DNA of 64,000 nucleotides from contig NZ_BMKK01000007.1 in the NCBI RefSeq assembly GCF_014644295.1, positions 245,055 to 309,054 on the forward strand. The letters run 5' to 3'. The translations under genes were made by a program, and so were the position numbers. The DNA comes from Emticicia aquatilis (GTDB lineage Bacteria; Bacteroidota; Bacteroidia; Cytophagales; Spirosomataceae). The notes beneath the pieces are model-generated. The model made no database searches. It was not told the DNA's origin and saw only the letters and a list, made by a program, of their open reading frames with translations. Each line of letters begins with the position of its first letter. The first letter of the stretch is position 1. This document shows, piece by piece, positions 53,935 through 62,012 of this stretch.

Positions 53935-55818
53935 TTATCTTTGACTTAATAAGGTATCAATCATTAAAGAAAGTTCGTTTACCAGATTTTCTTTATTTCC
54001 GCTATAACCAACACTTTTGAAACGAACTTTTCCATTGGAGTCTATTACGAATTTAGTTGGTATTCCCTCTACTTTATATTTAGCTACTAATTTACTATCA
54101 ACATCTAAAAGTACGGTCAAATCATCATATTTTTTATCAGAAATTAGTTTCTTGACCTTCGATAAATAATCTTCATCATCTTCCAATGTGTCAATAAATA
54201 AGAATTTCACCTTTGGGTTATCTTTATATTTTCGCTGGACTTCTTGCATCCCTGGCATTGATGCAAGGCAAGGACCGCACCAAGTAGCCCAAAAATCAAC
54301 AATTATAATCTTATCTTTTAGAGATGCTAAACTAACCATATTGCCCATGAGGTCTTTCAGTTCAAATGGTGCTGCATCTTCTTCAAACATAGTTGCCATT
54401 ATGTCTTTATTCTGTTTGGCTTTCATAATGGTTTCAAGTGATGAAACATAATTACTTAAACCTTTTTTGCCGTGTTTCTTAATGTAGATTTCTTTTAAAA
54501 TCTCTTTTATTTTTTCGGTAGATTTCGCCTCTTTCATGAATAACTCACCCATTCTTTGTGCTTCTTCCAGATGTTTAGTTTGATAAGCCGATAGAATGAA
54601 TCTTTCATTCACTTCAAATTGCGTATTTTCTATTTCTGCGGGTATTGCTTTTTTAAAAGCTTCGTAGGCTTCCTGCTTTTTTCCGAGTTTATCTAAAATA
54701 TAACCATTGGTATCATAGTACGAATGAAGTGCAGCCGAGGTTCTTTTGTTATTATTTTGTTGATTTTCCAAGATTTGCAGTTCAATCGCTTTATCCGAAA
54801 ACTCTTTTGCTGTACCTAACTCCCAACTCGCTTCTGCCATTTTCCATGCAATAGAGTTATATGTGTCAGCTTTCGATTCTATTGGGGATGGAGCAGGGTC
54901 TAAATATTTCTTGATACCACTTTTCAGTTTGTTAATTTCCTTTGTATCGACATAAGCATGTATTAGAGAAAAGCCTAACTCTGGCAAAAGAGGTGATTCT
55001 GACATGTTTTTTTCAAAATCTTCAAACAGTAGCATCCGCTTTTCAGCATCTCGTTCCTGCATTATTGAACTGTATTTTTCAAATTGAGCAAAGTCACCTT
55101 TCGGTGATTTTTCAATCAGAGTTTTAACTATTGGTATTGCTTTATCTTTTTTGCCAATTCGTCGATAAAGATAGATGATGCTGCTCATTTCTGTCTCACT
55201 GAGTGCTTGAGAACCTTCCAAACGACTATCTAACCCTTTTTCAATCAACTCTTTATCACCGTCTTTTTTTCGCTCAATGATAGTCCAATAGTAGGGTATC
55301 CAAACTACTTCTTTTAAGTCAGTAAATCTTGCAAAGTCTTTTTCATAAAGTTCAATTTGCTCAGAATAATCATTTTTCAAATCAAAAGATGAGTTATAGT
55401 ATCCAATGTTTTTAGCTATAGCCAACCCAACATAAGCTCCTTTTACAGGTAAATCATTTGTATCATAGGCTAATACAGAATATCCATTTTTATCATTATT
55501 ATCCATTTCATTAGAACTTGGGTCAAGAAGTGTTATTAAAATTCCCAGTTTGTCTTTTTCTAATATTATACTTCCCTTCCAAATGTTTTCTTCTTGAGTT
55601 AAATCAATTGAAAAAGGTTTTGATTTCATGGGAGAGTTTGACTCTAAAAGAATGATTTGTGCTTTAATCATCTTCGACTTTGAAAGATTGACTGATGGCT
55701 TGTAGGTAAACTGAATAGTTTCACCAGATTTGGGCTTTTCATTTGAGAAGGTAACTTGTGCGTTTGAGCATAGCGATAATAGCAATACCGCCAAGAGTAA
55801 GCCAATGGATTTTTTCAT
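53935..55818 (-). CDS. TPR and TlpA-type thiol-disulfide protein (tandem paralogue A)
   Basis: 627 residues with a signal peptide (about 1-20, ending CSNAQ). An N-terminal beta domain (FSNEKPKSGETIQFTYKPS) and a central TPR-rich helical region (LGKKQEAYEAFKKAIPAEIE near 400) come before a C-terminal TlpA/AhpC-type thioredoxin domain. The active site is WATWCGPC (about 509-517) and PTKFVIDSNGKVRFKSVG holds the cis-proline side. It is likely a periplasmic oxidoreductase involved in protein thiol reduction. The next gene encodes a close paralogue, so tandem duplication is clear. Confidence 0.88.
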   Translation of the reverse strand: MKKSIGLLLAVLLLSLCSNAQVTFSNEKPKSGETIQFTYKPSVNLSKSKMIKAQIILLESNSPMKSKPFSIDLTQEENIWKGSIILEKDKLGILITLLDPSSNEMDNNDKNGYSVLAYDTNDLPVKGAYVGLAIAKNIGYYNSSFDLKNDYSEQIELYEKDFARFTDLKEVVWIPYYWTIIERKKDGDKELIEKGLDSRLEGSQALSETEMSSIIYLYRRIGKKDKAIPIVKTLIEKSPKGDFAQFEKYSSIMQERDAEKRMLLFEDFEKNMSESPLLPELGFSLIHAYVDTKEINKLKSGIKKYLDPAPSPIESKADTYNSIAWKMAEASWELGTAKEFSDKAIELQILENQQNNNKRTSAALHSYYDTNGYILDKLGKKQEAYEAFKKAIPAEIENTQFEVNERFILSAYQTKHLEEAQRMGELFMKEAKSTEKIKEILKEIYIKKHGKKGLSNYVSSLETIMKAKQNKDIMATMFEEDAAPFELKDLMGNMVSLASLKDKIIIVDFWATWCGPCLASMPGMQEVQRKYKDNPKVKFLFIDTLEDDEDYLSKVKKLISDKKYDDLTVLLDVDSKLVAKYKVEGIPTKFVIDSNGKVRFKSVGYSGNKENLVNELSLMIDTLLSQR

Positions 55819-55954
55819 TAGTAAATTTAAATTAAGTGGAAATGATTTAATAGCCAGTTTGCAATAAAGTCATATTACTAACGCTGCCGCATTTGCTGAT
55901 AAGATTTGTTTTGCATGGGTTTTAGATTGAATGAGTAATATATTTAAGTTACTA

Positions 55955-57814
55955 TCATTTTTTAGATTCCTTTAAAAGTGTGTCAATCATCAATGAAACT
56001 TCTTCTACGATTTCCTCGGTTTCATCTGACGAACCTCTTCTTTTGAAACGAATATTCCCTTCGGTATCAATCACAAATTTTGTAGGAATGGCTTCTACTT
56101 TATAAGACGTAACAATCTTGCTATCGACATCAACTGGTACAGTAAAGTCAGTATATTTTTTATCAGTAATTAGTTTTTTTACTTTGGGTAGATAATCATT
56201 TCCTTGTTCCCAAGTATTGATAAACAGAAACTTAACGTTTGGATTATTCTTATATTTTTCTTGTGCTTTCTGCATTCCAGGAAAAGACCTAATGCAAGGC
56301 CCACACCACGTTGCCCAAAAATCAAGTATTACCACTTTTCCTCGCAAATCAGTCAAGTTAATATTTTTGCCCGAAAGGTCTTTTAATTCAAAGTTTGGGG
56401 CGGTTTCTGATATCATCTGAGATAAAATTTCATTTTTATTCTTCTCTTTGATATTTTGTTCAAGCGATGAAATGTAAGCTTCACCCCCTTTTTTACCATT
56501 ATCCTTGATGTACAAGTTTTTTATAACCGTTCGTATTTTTTCGGTCGATTTTCCTGCCTTTATGAAAGCTTCGCCCTTTGTCTTTGCTTCATCGGTTTGC
56601 CCTAACTTGATTGCCAATAGTATGTAGCTTTCATTGACTTTACTGCTCCACTCTTCGGGAGTATTACCAAGTGCCAATTTGTAGTTTTCGAGGGCTTCTT
56701 TTAAGCGTCCTTGTTTTTCGAGAATGGTGGCGTAAGTGTCTCTAAATATTAGGTCATAAGGCCTATTCGATTTTGGTAATTTCTTTTTTTCTGCTTCGTA
56801 TGCTTCAATTGATTTGAGTGAAAAAGCTTCTGCAGTTTTTAAATCTAAGTTTTTTTCAGCCATTTTCGAAGCCACACTATTATAAAACATCGCATCAACC
56901 TTCGCTTCATATTTACGAACCAATTGCTTCAATTTGGCAGTATCTTTTCTATCAACGTAAATATTAGCAATAAAACCAGCAGATAAATAAAGTGATACTG
57001 CATTTGGGAAGTCTTTTTCAAAACTTTCAAATAATGCCAGTTTTTTATCGGCATCATTTTCTTCGATTATTTGACGTGAGCGTTCTTGCTGTGCAAAAAA
57101 TCCCTTAGGTTCTTTTTCAATTAATAAGGTATGATACTTTTCTGCTTTTTTATTCCCAGTCAATGAATAGAGTGACCATATCTGCATTAATTCGTTTGCT
57201 TTTAAATCTGCATTATCTCCATATTTTGCGGTTAATTCCGACTCAATGGTTTCTTTATATCCTTCCTTTTTACTGATTCCAAGCAAAGATAAATACATCA
57301 TTAGCACATCTTTTTTTAGTTCAGAATGGCTTTGAAACTCTTTTTCCATCAAAACTACCTGATTTGTTATATCTTTTGCAAATTTGAATGATGGGTGAGT
57401 GTTAGCATAACCATAGTTCATAGCTAAACCCAAATAAGCACCTTTCACAGGGTTTTGGAGAGAATCATGTAGTAAAATTACATATCCTTTATCTTTATTA
57501 GTGTCGAATATTTTATCGGTAGAATCTCTAAATGCCATTAATACACCAACTGTTTCTTTTGAATTGAGATTAATTTCTCCTCGCCACTCTTGACCATTTC
57601 TTTGTAGTGTAATGGTTTTTGGTGCTGTAAATGCAAGTTTTTCACTAAAGAAAAAAGCACTTGCCTTGATGGTTGAAAGATTTGCCAAAGGACTTTGTGA
57701 AGGGTTATAAATAAAACTTACAGTTTCTCCAAATTTAGGTTTGTCATTTGAAAAACGTACTTGTGCATTTGAGAATAGAGGTAACAAGAAAAAGATTGTG
57801 AGTAACTTTCTCAT
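55955..57814 (-). CDS. TPR and TlpA-type thiol-disulfide protein (tandem paralogue B)
   Basis: 619 residues with the same architecture as its neighbour: signal peptide ending LFSNAQ, beta domain (FSNDKPKFGETVSFIYNPS), TPR region (QGRLKEALENYKLALGNTPEEW) and a TlpA domain with FWATWCGPCIRSFPGMQ and EAIPTKFVIDTEGNIRF. Intact CxxC in both copies shows both are potentially active. 136 bases separate the two genes, and this copy lies 52 bases downstream of the LacI-type gene. The two differ most in the TPR region, which may mean different partners. Confidence 0.88.
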   Translation of the reverse strand: MRKLLTIFFLLPLFSNAQVRFSNDKPKFGETVSFIYNPSQSPLANLSTIKASAFFFSEKLAFTAPKTITLQRNGQEWRGEINLNSKETVGVLMAFRDSTDKIFDTNKDKGYVILLHDSLQNPVKGAYLGLAMNYGYANTHPSFKFAKDITNQVVLMEKEFQSHSELKKDVLMMYLSLLGISKKEGYKETIESELTAKYGDNADLKANELMQIWSLYSLTGNKKAEKYHTLLIEKEPKGFFAQQERSRQIIEENDADKKLALFESFEKDFPNAVSLYLSAGFIANIYVDRKDTAKLKQLVRKYEAKVDAMFYNSVASKMAEKNLDLKTAEAFSLKSIEAYEAEKKKLPKSNRPYDLIFRDTYATILEKQGRLKEALENYKLALGNTPEEWSSKVNESYILLAIKLGQTDEAKTKGEAFIKAGKSTEKIRTVIKNLYIKDNGKKGGEAYISSLEQNIKEKNKNEILSQMISETAPNFELKDLSGKNINLTDLRGKVVILDFWATWCGPCIRSFPGMQKAQEKYKNNPNVKFLFINTWEQGNDYLPKVKKLITDKKYTDFTVPVDVDSKIVTSYKVEAIPTKFVIDTEGNIRFKRRGSSDETEEIVEEVSLMIDTLLKESKK

Positions 57815-57866
57815 CGAAATAATAGGGTTTTTAGGTGGATAAAGTTTTTATAAAATAGTTTTTATT

Positions 57867-58889
57867 TTACCTTTTTGAAGACTCCCGAATAACAAGTTTT
57901 GAAGCTAAAACTTTACTATCCAGTACTTTATTGTTCAATTGCCCCAAAAGAAGTTCGGAAGCCTCTAAGCCTATCTGACGACTTTGACGCTGTACTGAAC
58001 TTAATGGTGGAGATAAGTATTGGGCAATCGGCGAGTCATCGAAGCCAACAAGGGCGATTTCTTGCGGAATATGCAGATTACGCTCTCGGATAACCGACAT
58101 CGCACCGATACAAACATGGTCGTTTACACCAAAAATAGCATCGGGTCTTTCGGGTAAATCCAATAAATATTTGGTAGGTTCTATGGCACTTTCAACTTCA
58201 AAATTGGTTGTGCAAACTAAAGTTTCATCTACTGGTAGATTATGTTTCAGCAAACAATCTCGGTAGCCGTTGAATCTGTATTCTGACACCGTCAAGCCTT
58301 TTGGTCCACGCAAATGTGCAATTCGACGGCAACCAATTTCTATTAAATGCTGAGTAGCCATAAATGCTCCGTCATAATCATCAACGATTACGCCATTGGC
58401 CAAGGCTGCATCATATTTGCGGTCGATATAGACCAACGGAATGTCTCGTCTGACCACCTTCTCGATATGCTCATAGTGTCCGCCATCATAGGTTTCCTGC
58501 GAAATTGACAAGAAAATACCATCCACCCGATTGGCCAATAGGCGTTCGATGTATTGTTTTTCGAGTTCGTAGCTTTCGTTGGTTACACAAATATTAAGCA
58601 AATAGCCGAGTGGTTGGAAAGTAGATTGTAAGCCTTCGAGCATGGCCGACTCATGAAAATGATTGATATTGGGCAAAATAACTCCCAAGGTTTTAGACGA
58701 TTTATTGAGCAAGCTCAACGAAATGATGTTTCGCTGATAGCCCATTCTTTCGGCGTATTCCTGAATCGTCTTGCGGGTTTCTTCATTAATCACGGGGTTA
58801 TCGTTCAATGCTCTTGAAACCGTTGAGGGTGAGCATTTAAACTTTCGTGCAATGTCTTTAATCGTGATTATTTGAGAGTTATCTTTCAC
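57867..58889 (-). CDS. LacI-family transcriptional regulator
   Basis: About 340 residues. The start is most likely GTG at 58889, preceded by AAGGA. A longer frame to 58922 begins with TTG and overlaps a promoter element (TACCTTTG at 58920-58927, minus strand). The N-terminal helix-turn-helix is clear (ITIKDIARKFKCSPSTVSRALN), followed by the hinge (ETRKTIQEYAERMGYQ). A periplasmic-binding-type effector domain follows, with LGVILPNINHFHESAMLEGL, VDGIFLSIS, GVIVDDYDGAFMATQHLIEIGCRRIAHLRGP and DAIFGVNDHVCIGAMSVIRE. It probably senses a sugar. The TlpA and GH16 genes downstream on the same strand are candidate targets. Confidence 0.9.
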   Translation of the reverse strand: MKDNSQIITIKDIARKFKCSPSTVSRALNDNPVINEETRKTIQEYAERMGYQRNIISLSLLNKSSKTLGVILPNINHFHESAMLEGLQSTFQPLGYLLNICVTNESYELEKQYIERLLANRVDGIFLSISQETYDGGHYEHIEKVVRRDIPLVYIDRKYDAALANGVIVDDYDGAFMATQHLIEIGCRRIAHLRGPKGLTVSEYRFNGYRDCLLKHNLPVDETLVCTTNFEVESAIEPTKYLLDLPERPDAIFGVNDHVCIGAMSVIRERNLHIPQEIALVGFDDSPIAQYLSPPLSSVQRQSRQIGLEASELLLGQLNNKVLDSKVLASKLVIRESSKR

Positions 58890-58919
58890 AGCGGCCAAAA
58901 TCCTTGTTAATCTTATTCG

Positions 58920-58927
58920 CAAAGGTA
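58920..58927 (-). promoter_or_regulatory. Promoter -7 element of LacI-type gene; decides the start
   Basis: On the minus strand this reads TACCTTTG, an exact TAnnTTTG. It overlaps the longest possible start codon (TTG 58922), so translation must begin downstream, most likely at GTG 58889. Confidence 0.6.
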
Positions 58928-59001
58928 TATTTTTGAATTAAATTTTTATGTTTTTTCGAGAAAAATTGAATAGGATGTCGATAATTCGGTTAAAATATCT
59001 T

Positions 59002-59009
59002 TAATTTTG
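59002..59009 (+). promoter_or_regulatory. Promoter -7 element of DUF4249 gene
   Basis: TAATTTTG matches TAnnTTTG, 38 bases before the ATG at 59047. No convincing TTTG at -33. Confidence 0.5.
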
Positions 59010-59046
59010 TTTACACTTAAATCGCTGATTTGTAGCCCACTAACTG

Positions 59047-60090
59047 ATGTCGAAGCACAAACAAATACTTTTTACTCTACTGACTGTTTGGGCCTGTGCT
59101 TGTGTCGAACCTTTTGAAACACTCTCCGAAAACTCACTCAATAAATTGGTAGTTGATGCCACGCTTACCGACGAAGACATTCAACAAAAAATTAGTATTC
59201 ATCAATCAATTACTAATGGAGAAATTGCTTTTAAAGAGCCTATCGCTAACCTGAAAGTTGAAATTGTAGTCAATCGGAAAGAAATGATTTCGTTGACACA
59301 TCAAGGTGAAGGAATTTATGTTTTACCCGAAAATTTTAGAGCAAAAAGTGGAAATTCGTATAAACTTATTTTTCAGAAACCCGATGGCACAAAATACGAA
59401 TCAACGGAGCAATTAATGCCCAAAGGGACAAAAGTTGACAGACTTTACGACTCATTTGAGGTCGATGGCATTGATAATGGTACAAAGAAGATTCCTGCTA
59501 ATAATTTATATGTCGATTTTCAAGACCCTGCCAATGAACAAAATTATTATACATGGTCGTGGACACTTTGGGAACGCCAATTTGTGTGTCACACCGAGTT
59601 TTCGGTCGATTATTATTGCCGACAAAATTGCTGGGAAATTTTACGGAATGACACTTGGAATATTTTTAGTGATATTTATTCAAATGGCAAGCCTGTTCTA
59701 AATAAACTCGTTGCTCAAATTCCATATTATAATTACGATGGTGCTTTGGTTGAAATTAAGCAACTGGCTATTTCAGAAGAGGCATATAGATTTTTGAAAA
59801 TACTTTCCGAACAAACCGAACGAACAGGAACTTTGGTCGATACTCCACCTGCGGCTATCATCGGAAACGTGAGAAATCTAACAAAAACTGAAGAACCCGT
59901 AGCGGGTTTTTTCATGGTAGGAAGTGCCAACACCATAAAATATTGGCTAAATCGAGAAAATGCACAAGGAAAAGCCAATCCAATTGGTTTATTAGGACGC
60001 AAGCCCAATCCTAATCGTTTTGGAGCTACTTCTGAATGTATCGAAGGCCCAACCCGAACGCCACAAAAACCTCAATGGTGGAAAGAGTGA
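59047..60090 (+). CDS. DUF4249 lipoprotein
   Basis: 347 residues with a lipoprotein signal (LLTVWACAC). DUF4249 features are seen: FETLSENSLNKLVVDATLTDED at the start of the mature chain, EGIYVLPENFRAKSGNSYKL, and a Cys-rich middle (FVCHTEFSVDYYCRQNCWE). DUF4249 proteins are usually encoded next to TonB-dependent receptors, but here none is adjacent, which makes this one an orphan. It ends two bases before the convergent RES toxin gene. Function unknown; a surface-exposed partner of a transporter encoded elsewhere is possible. Confidence 0.87.
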   Translation: MSKHKQILFTLLTVWACACVEPFETLSENSLNKLVVDATLTDEDIQQKISIHQSITNGEIAFKEPIANLKVEIVVNRKEMISLTHQGEGIYVLPENFRAKSGNSYKLIFQKPDGTKYESTEQLMPKGTKVDRLYDSFEVDGIDNGTKKIPANNLYVDFQDPANEQNYYTWSWTLWERQFVCHTEFSVDYYCRQNCWEILRNDTWNIFSDIYSNGKPVLNKLVAQIPYYNYDGALVEIKQLAISEEAYRFLKILSEQTERTGTLVDTPPAAIIGNVRNLTKTEEPVAGFFMVGSANTIKYWLNRENAQGKANPIGLLGRKPNPNRFGATSECIEGPTRTPQKPQWWKE

Positions 60091-60091
60091 G

Positions 60092-60613
60092 TTAGCTTTC
60101 GGTCATTTCATCAAATAGACTCGACATAAAGTTAGTATTATTTGGTGCTGAATATCTTTCATCAAAAATAAAAGGCTCTGATTGAATAATATTGACTTGT
60201 TTGATGTCGGGGTGTAGGGGATTGATAAGATAATTGAACGACATCGGAACAATGGCCGATGGCACTTGCAGTACCAATGATTGTTGCTCTTTTAGCCAAA
60301 CTTCATTGGTATTTTGCGTAATTCCGTATTTTTGGTAGCTTCGCCAGCCTTCGGGTAAGGTTTCGATGGGTAGTTTAATAACACTTTCGTCAGGCACTTG
60401 AATCATTATCAGATTACACGAAGGAGGTGGCAGAAATTTCTGATGAATGATATACTCGCTGTGTGCGAGTTCGGGTGTGGCAGATGTGTAAATCAATGAA
60501 ACTCCCACAGGATTCCAACGACCACCAGTAATACGAGCTCCTTCACCCGATAAAATATCTTCTCTCGAATGGGCATATTTTGTTCTTTGTAAACGATAAA
60601 CTACCATAGACAT
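60092..60613 (-). CDS. RES-domain toxin
   Basis: 173 residues. A RES domain is recognisable by MVVYRLQRTKYAHS, then GEGARITGGRWNPVGVSLIYTS with Arg32 and LAHSEY with Glu53. The C-terminal part has IKLPIETLPEGWR and SLVLQVPSAIVPMSFNYLINPLHPD, also typical. RES toxins such as MbcT and Res degrade NAD+. The gene begins directly after the antitoxin stop codon (antitoxin TAA 60614-60616, toxin ATG 60613), a coupling typical of such pairs. Both named active residues are intact. It is convergent with the DUF4249 gene. Confidence 0.92.
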   Translation of the reverse strand: MSMVVYRLQRTKYAHSREDILSGEGARITGGRWNPVGVSLIYTSATPELAHSEYIIHQKFLPPPSCNLIMIQVPDESVIKLPIETLPEGWRSYQKYGITQNTNEVWLKEQQSLVLQVPSAIVPMSFNYLINPLHPDIKQVNIIQSEPFIFDERYSAPNNTNFMSSLFDEMTES

Positions 60614-61024
60614 TTAGATATATACTCCGTATTCAATACGTCCGAGTTCGTCCTCGACGAGTCGGATACCAGTGGTAGTATCGAGCATATCTAATGGAGA
60701 TTTTTCGCCAAAAAGAACGTGTTGGTGTCGCACCCAGCGTTTGAATTTTTCGATGTCTTCAAACACCTCTTCGCCTTTTTTATAGAGTAAAAAAAGTTGC
60801 AAAAGCCTTTCGGTTGCTGCGGTATCAAGTACGGTTTCTGACTTGTATCGGTGATAAGTACGCTCCGAAATATTCAGTATGCGTGCCATTTCACGGTCGG
60901 TAAGTCCTACACCTTTTGCCATTACATCGGCCGAACGCTTCGGTAAACCTTTTTTTGCTAAAGCAATAATTTCCATCGGACTACTCAAACTCGCCACTGG
61001 ATTTTGGTTTGTTTGTGTTGTCAC
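60614..61024 (-). CDS. Xre/MbcA/ParS-type antitoxin
   Basis: 136 residues from a GTG start at 61024. The N-terminal helix-turn-helix region (PKRSADVMAKGVGLTDREMARILNISERTYHRYK) is followed by a C-terminal toxin-binding domain: LFLLYKKGEEVFEDIEKFKRWV and the TTTGIRLVEDELGRIEYGVYI end, as in MbcA/ParS (DUF2384) antitoxins. It is the first gene of the pair and should neutralise the RES toxin and repress its own promoter. A TATATTTG promoter and a perfect palindrome lie just upstream. Confidence 0.92.
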   Translation of the reverse strand: MTTQTNQNPVASLSSPMEIIALAKKGLPKRSADVMAKGVGLTDREMARILNISERTYHRYKSETVLDTAATERLLQLFLLYKKGEEVFEDIEKFKRWVRHQHVLFGEKSPLDMLDTTTGIRLVEDELGRIEYGVYI

Positions 61025-61032
61025 TTTATTAT

Positions 61033-61057
61033 ATTAATGGGAAAGTAAAGCATTAAT
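61033..61057. promoter_or_regulatory. Perfect palindrome, probable Xre antitoxin operator
   Basis: ATTAATG (61033-61039) and CATTAAT (61051-61057) form a perfect 7-bp inverted repeat with an 11-bp spacer. It spans the expected transcription start, downstream of the -7 element, the usual place for autorepression. Confidence 0.6.
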
Positions 61058-61061
61058 GTCA

Positions 61062-61092
61062 CAAATATAACTGCCAAATGGCACACTTGCAA
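61062..61092 (-). promoter_or_regulatory. Promoter of RES/Xre pair
   Basis: On the minus strand: TTG, 20 bases, TATATTTG (61069-61062). Both the -7 sequence and the spacing match the Bacteroidota pattern. Confidence 0.65.
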
Positions 61093-61102
61093 GTTTTAGA
61101 AC

Positions 61103-61143
61103 AAAAAAAAGTGGAACACCTTAAAGGATGTGCCACTTTTTTG
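61103..61143 (-). terminator. Rho-independent terminator of outer-membrane barrel gene
   Basis: AAAAAAAAGTGG pairs with CCACTTTTTT (61103-61114/61133-61142), with inner pairing; on the minus strand it ends in a T run 45 bases after the barrel gene stop. Confidence 0.8.
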
Positions 61144-61187
61144 TAAAATTGAGGAAAACCAGTAACAAATAACCAGTTCACCAATAA

Positions 61188-61769
61188 CTACTCCTGTCTC
61201 AAGCCACCACCAAAGAAAATACCCATCTTGATGGTGAGGTGATTTTGGTTAAGGTCAATTTTTTGTCCGTCAATGAGATTTCGTTGGCCAAAAATAAAGT
61301 TATAATCTGCCGAAAATCTGAAATGCCATAAATCAATACCTATACGTGGAGAAACCCCAAATTTGCTTCCACGAGCTATATCTGGGTACATTTCTCCTTG
61401 ACTATATGATGCTGCTGTTGGTCGGTAAAGTCCAGCTCCAAGTCCAACTGTCGGTCGGAAATGCCCTTCGCCAATATGATAATCTGAAATAGCCAGAAGC
61501 GAACTAACCCAGCCCAGCGAGCCACCGTTATCCGAGGAAGCGTTTACTTTGAGTCTTCCCAGTACAGTGCCTTCCAAACGTAAACCTACTGATAAATTAT
61601 CGTTGACTAAATATTTAGGTTCGGTATAAATTCCCAAGCCAAAACCGTAGTTTTTTGGGCGAGCGTAGTGCATACCAATATCCCATCTGAATGGCGTATG
61701 GTATTCGGCTTGTGCAAAAGATTCGGAAACGATAGCAAGAAATGAACAAATGATAAGAAATTTTTTCAC
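61188..61769 (-). CDS. Outer-membrane beta-barrel protein, hypothetical
   Basis: 193 residues with a signal peptide (MKKFLIICSFLAIVSESFAQ). The mature chain is an eight-strand-like barrel: WDIGMHYARPKNYGFGLGIYTEPKYL, NLSVGLRLEGTV, FRPTVGLGAGLYRP, FGVSPRIGIDLWHFRFSADYNFIFG, then HLTIKMGIFFGGG. It resembles small OmpA/OmpW-sized barrels but I cannot place it in a named family. It is divergent from htpG with 243 bases between, and ends in its own terminator. Confidence 0.78.
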   Translation of the reverse strand: MKKFLIICSFLAIVSESFAQAEYHTPFRWDIGMHYARPKNYGFGLGIYTEPKYLVNDNLSVGLRLEGTVLGRLKVNASSDNGGSLGWVSSLLAISDYHIGEGHFRPTVGLGAGLYRPTAASYSQGEMYPDIARGSKFGVSPRIGIDLWHFRFSADYNFIFGQRNLIDGQKIDLNQNHLTIKMGIFFGGGLRQE

Positions 61770-61865
61770 GGTTGTTTTTGTGGTTGGTTTTAATAAAACT
61801 AATTAACCGAATAAACATCATTTCGGGCAAAATTAGTATATCTACTGAGTAATAATTTTTTATAA

Positions 61866-61882
61866 ACTGACAATCTGTCAGT
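61866..61882. promoter_or_regulatory. Perfect 7-bp palindrome between barrel gene and htpG
   Basis: ACTGACA, ATC, TGTCAGT (17 bases, exact dyad). It lies 131 bases before htpG and 97 bases before the barrel gene start, so it could regulate either. The binding protein is unknown. Confidence 0.5.
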
Positions 61883-62012
61883 ATTGTGGGCTTTGGAACA
61901 GCCTTTGATGAGTACGGATTGCCGAACCTCGACAAAGGTTTGTATGCAAAAATGTCAAAAACTGAGTAACGGATACTAATATTTCACTTTACATTATACA
62001 TTAAAACATATC

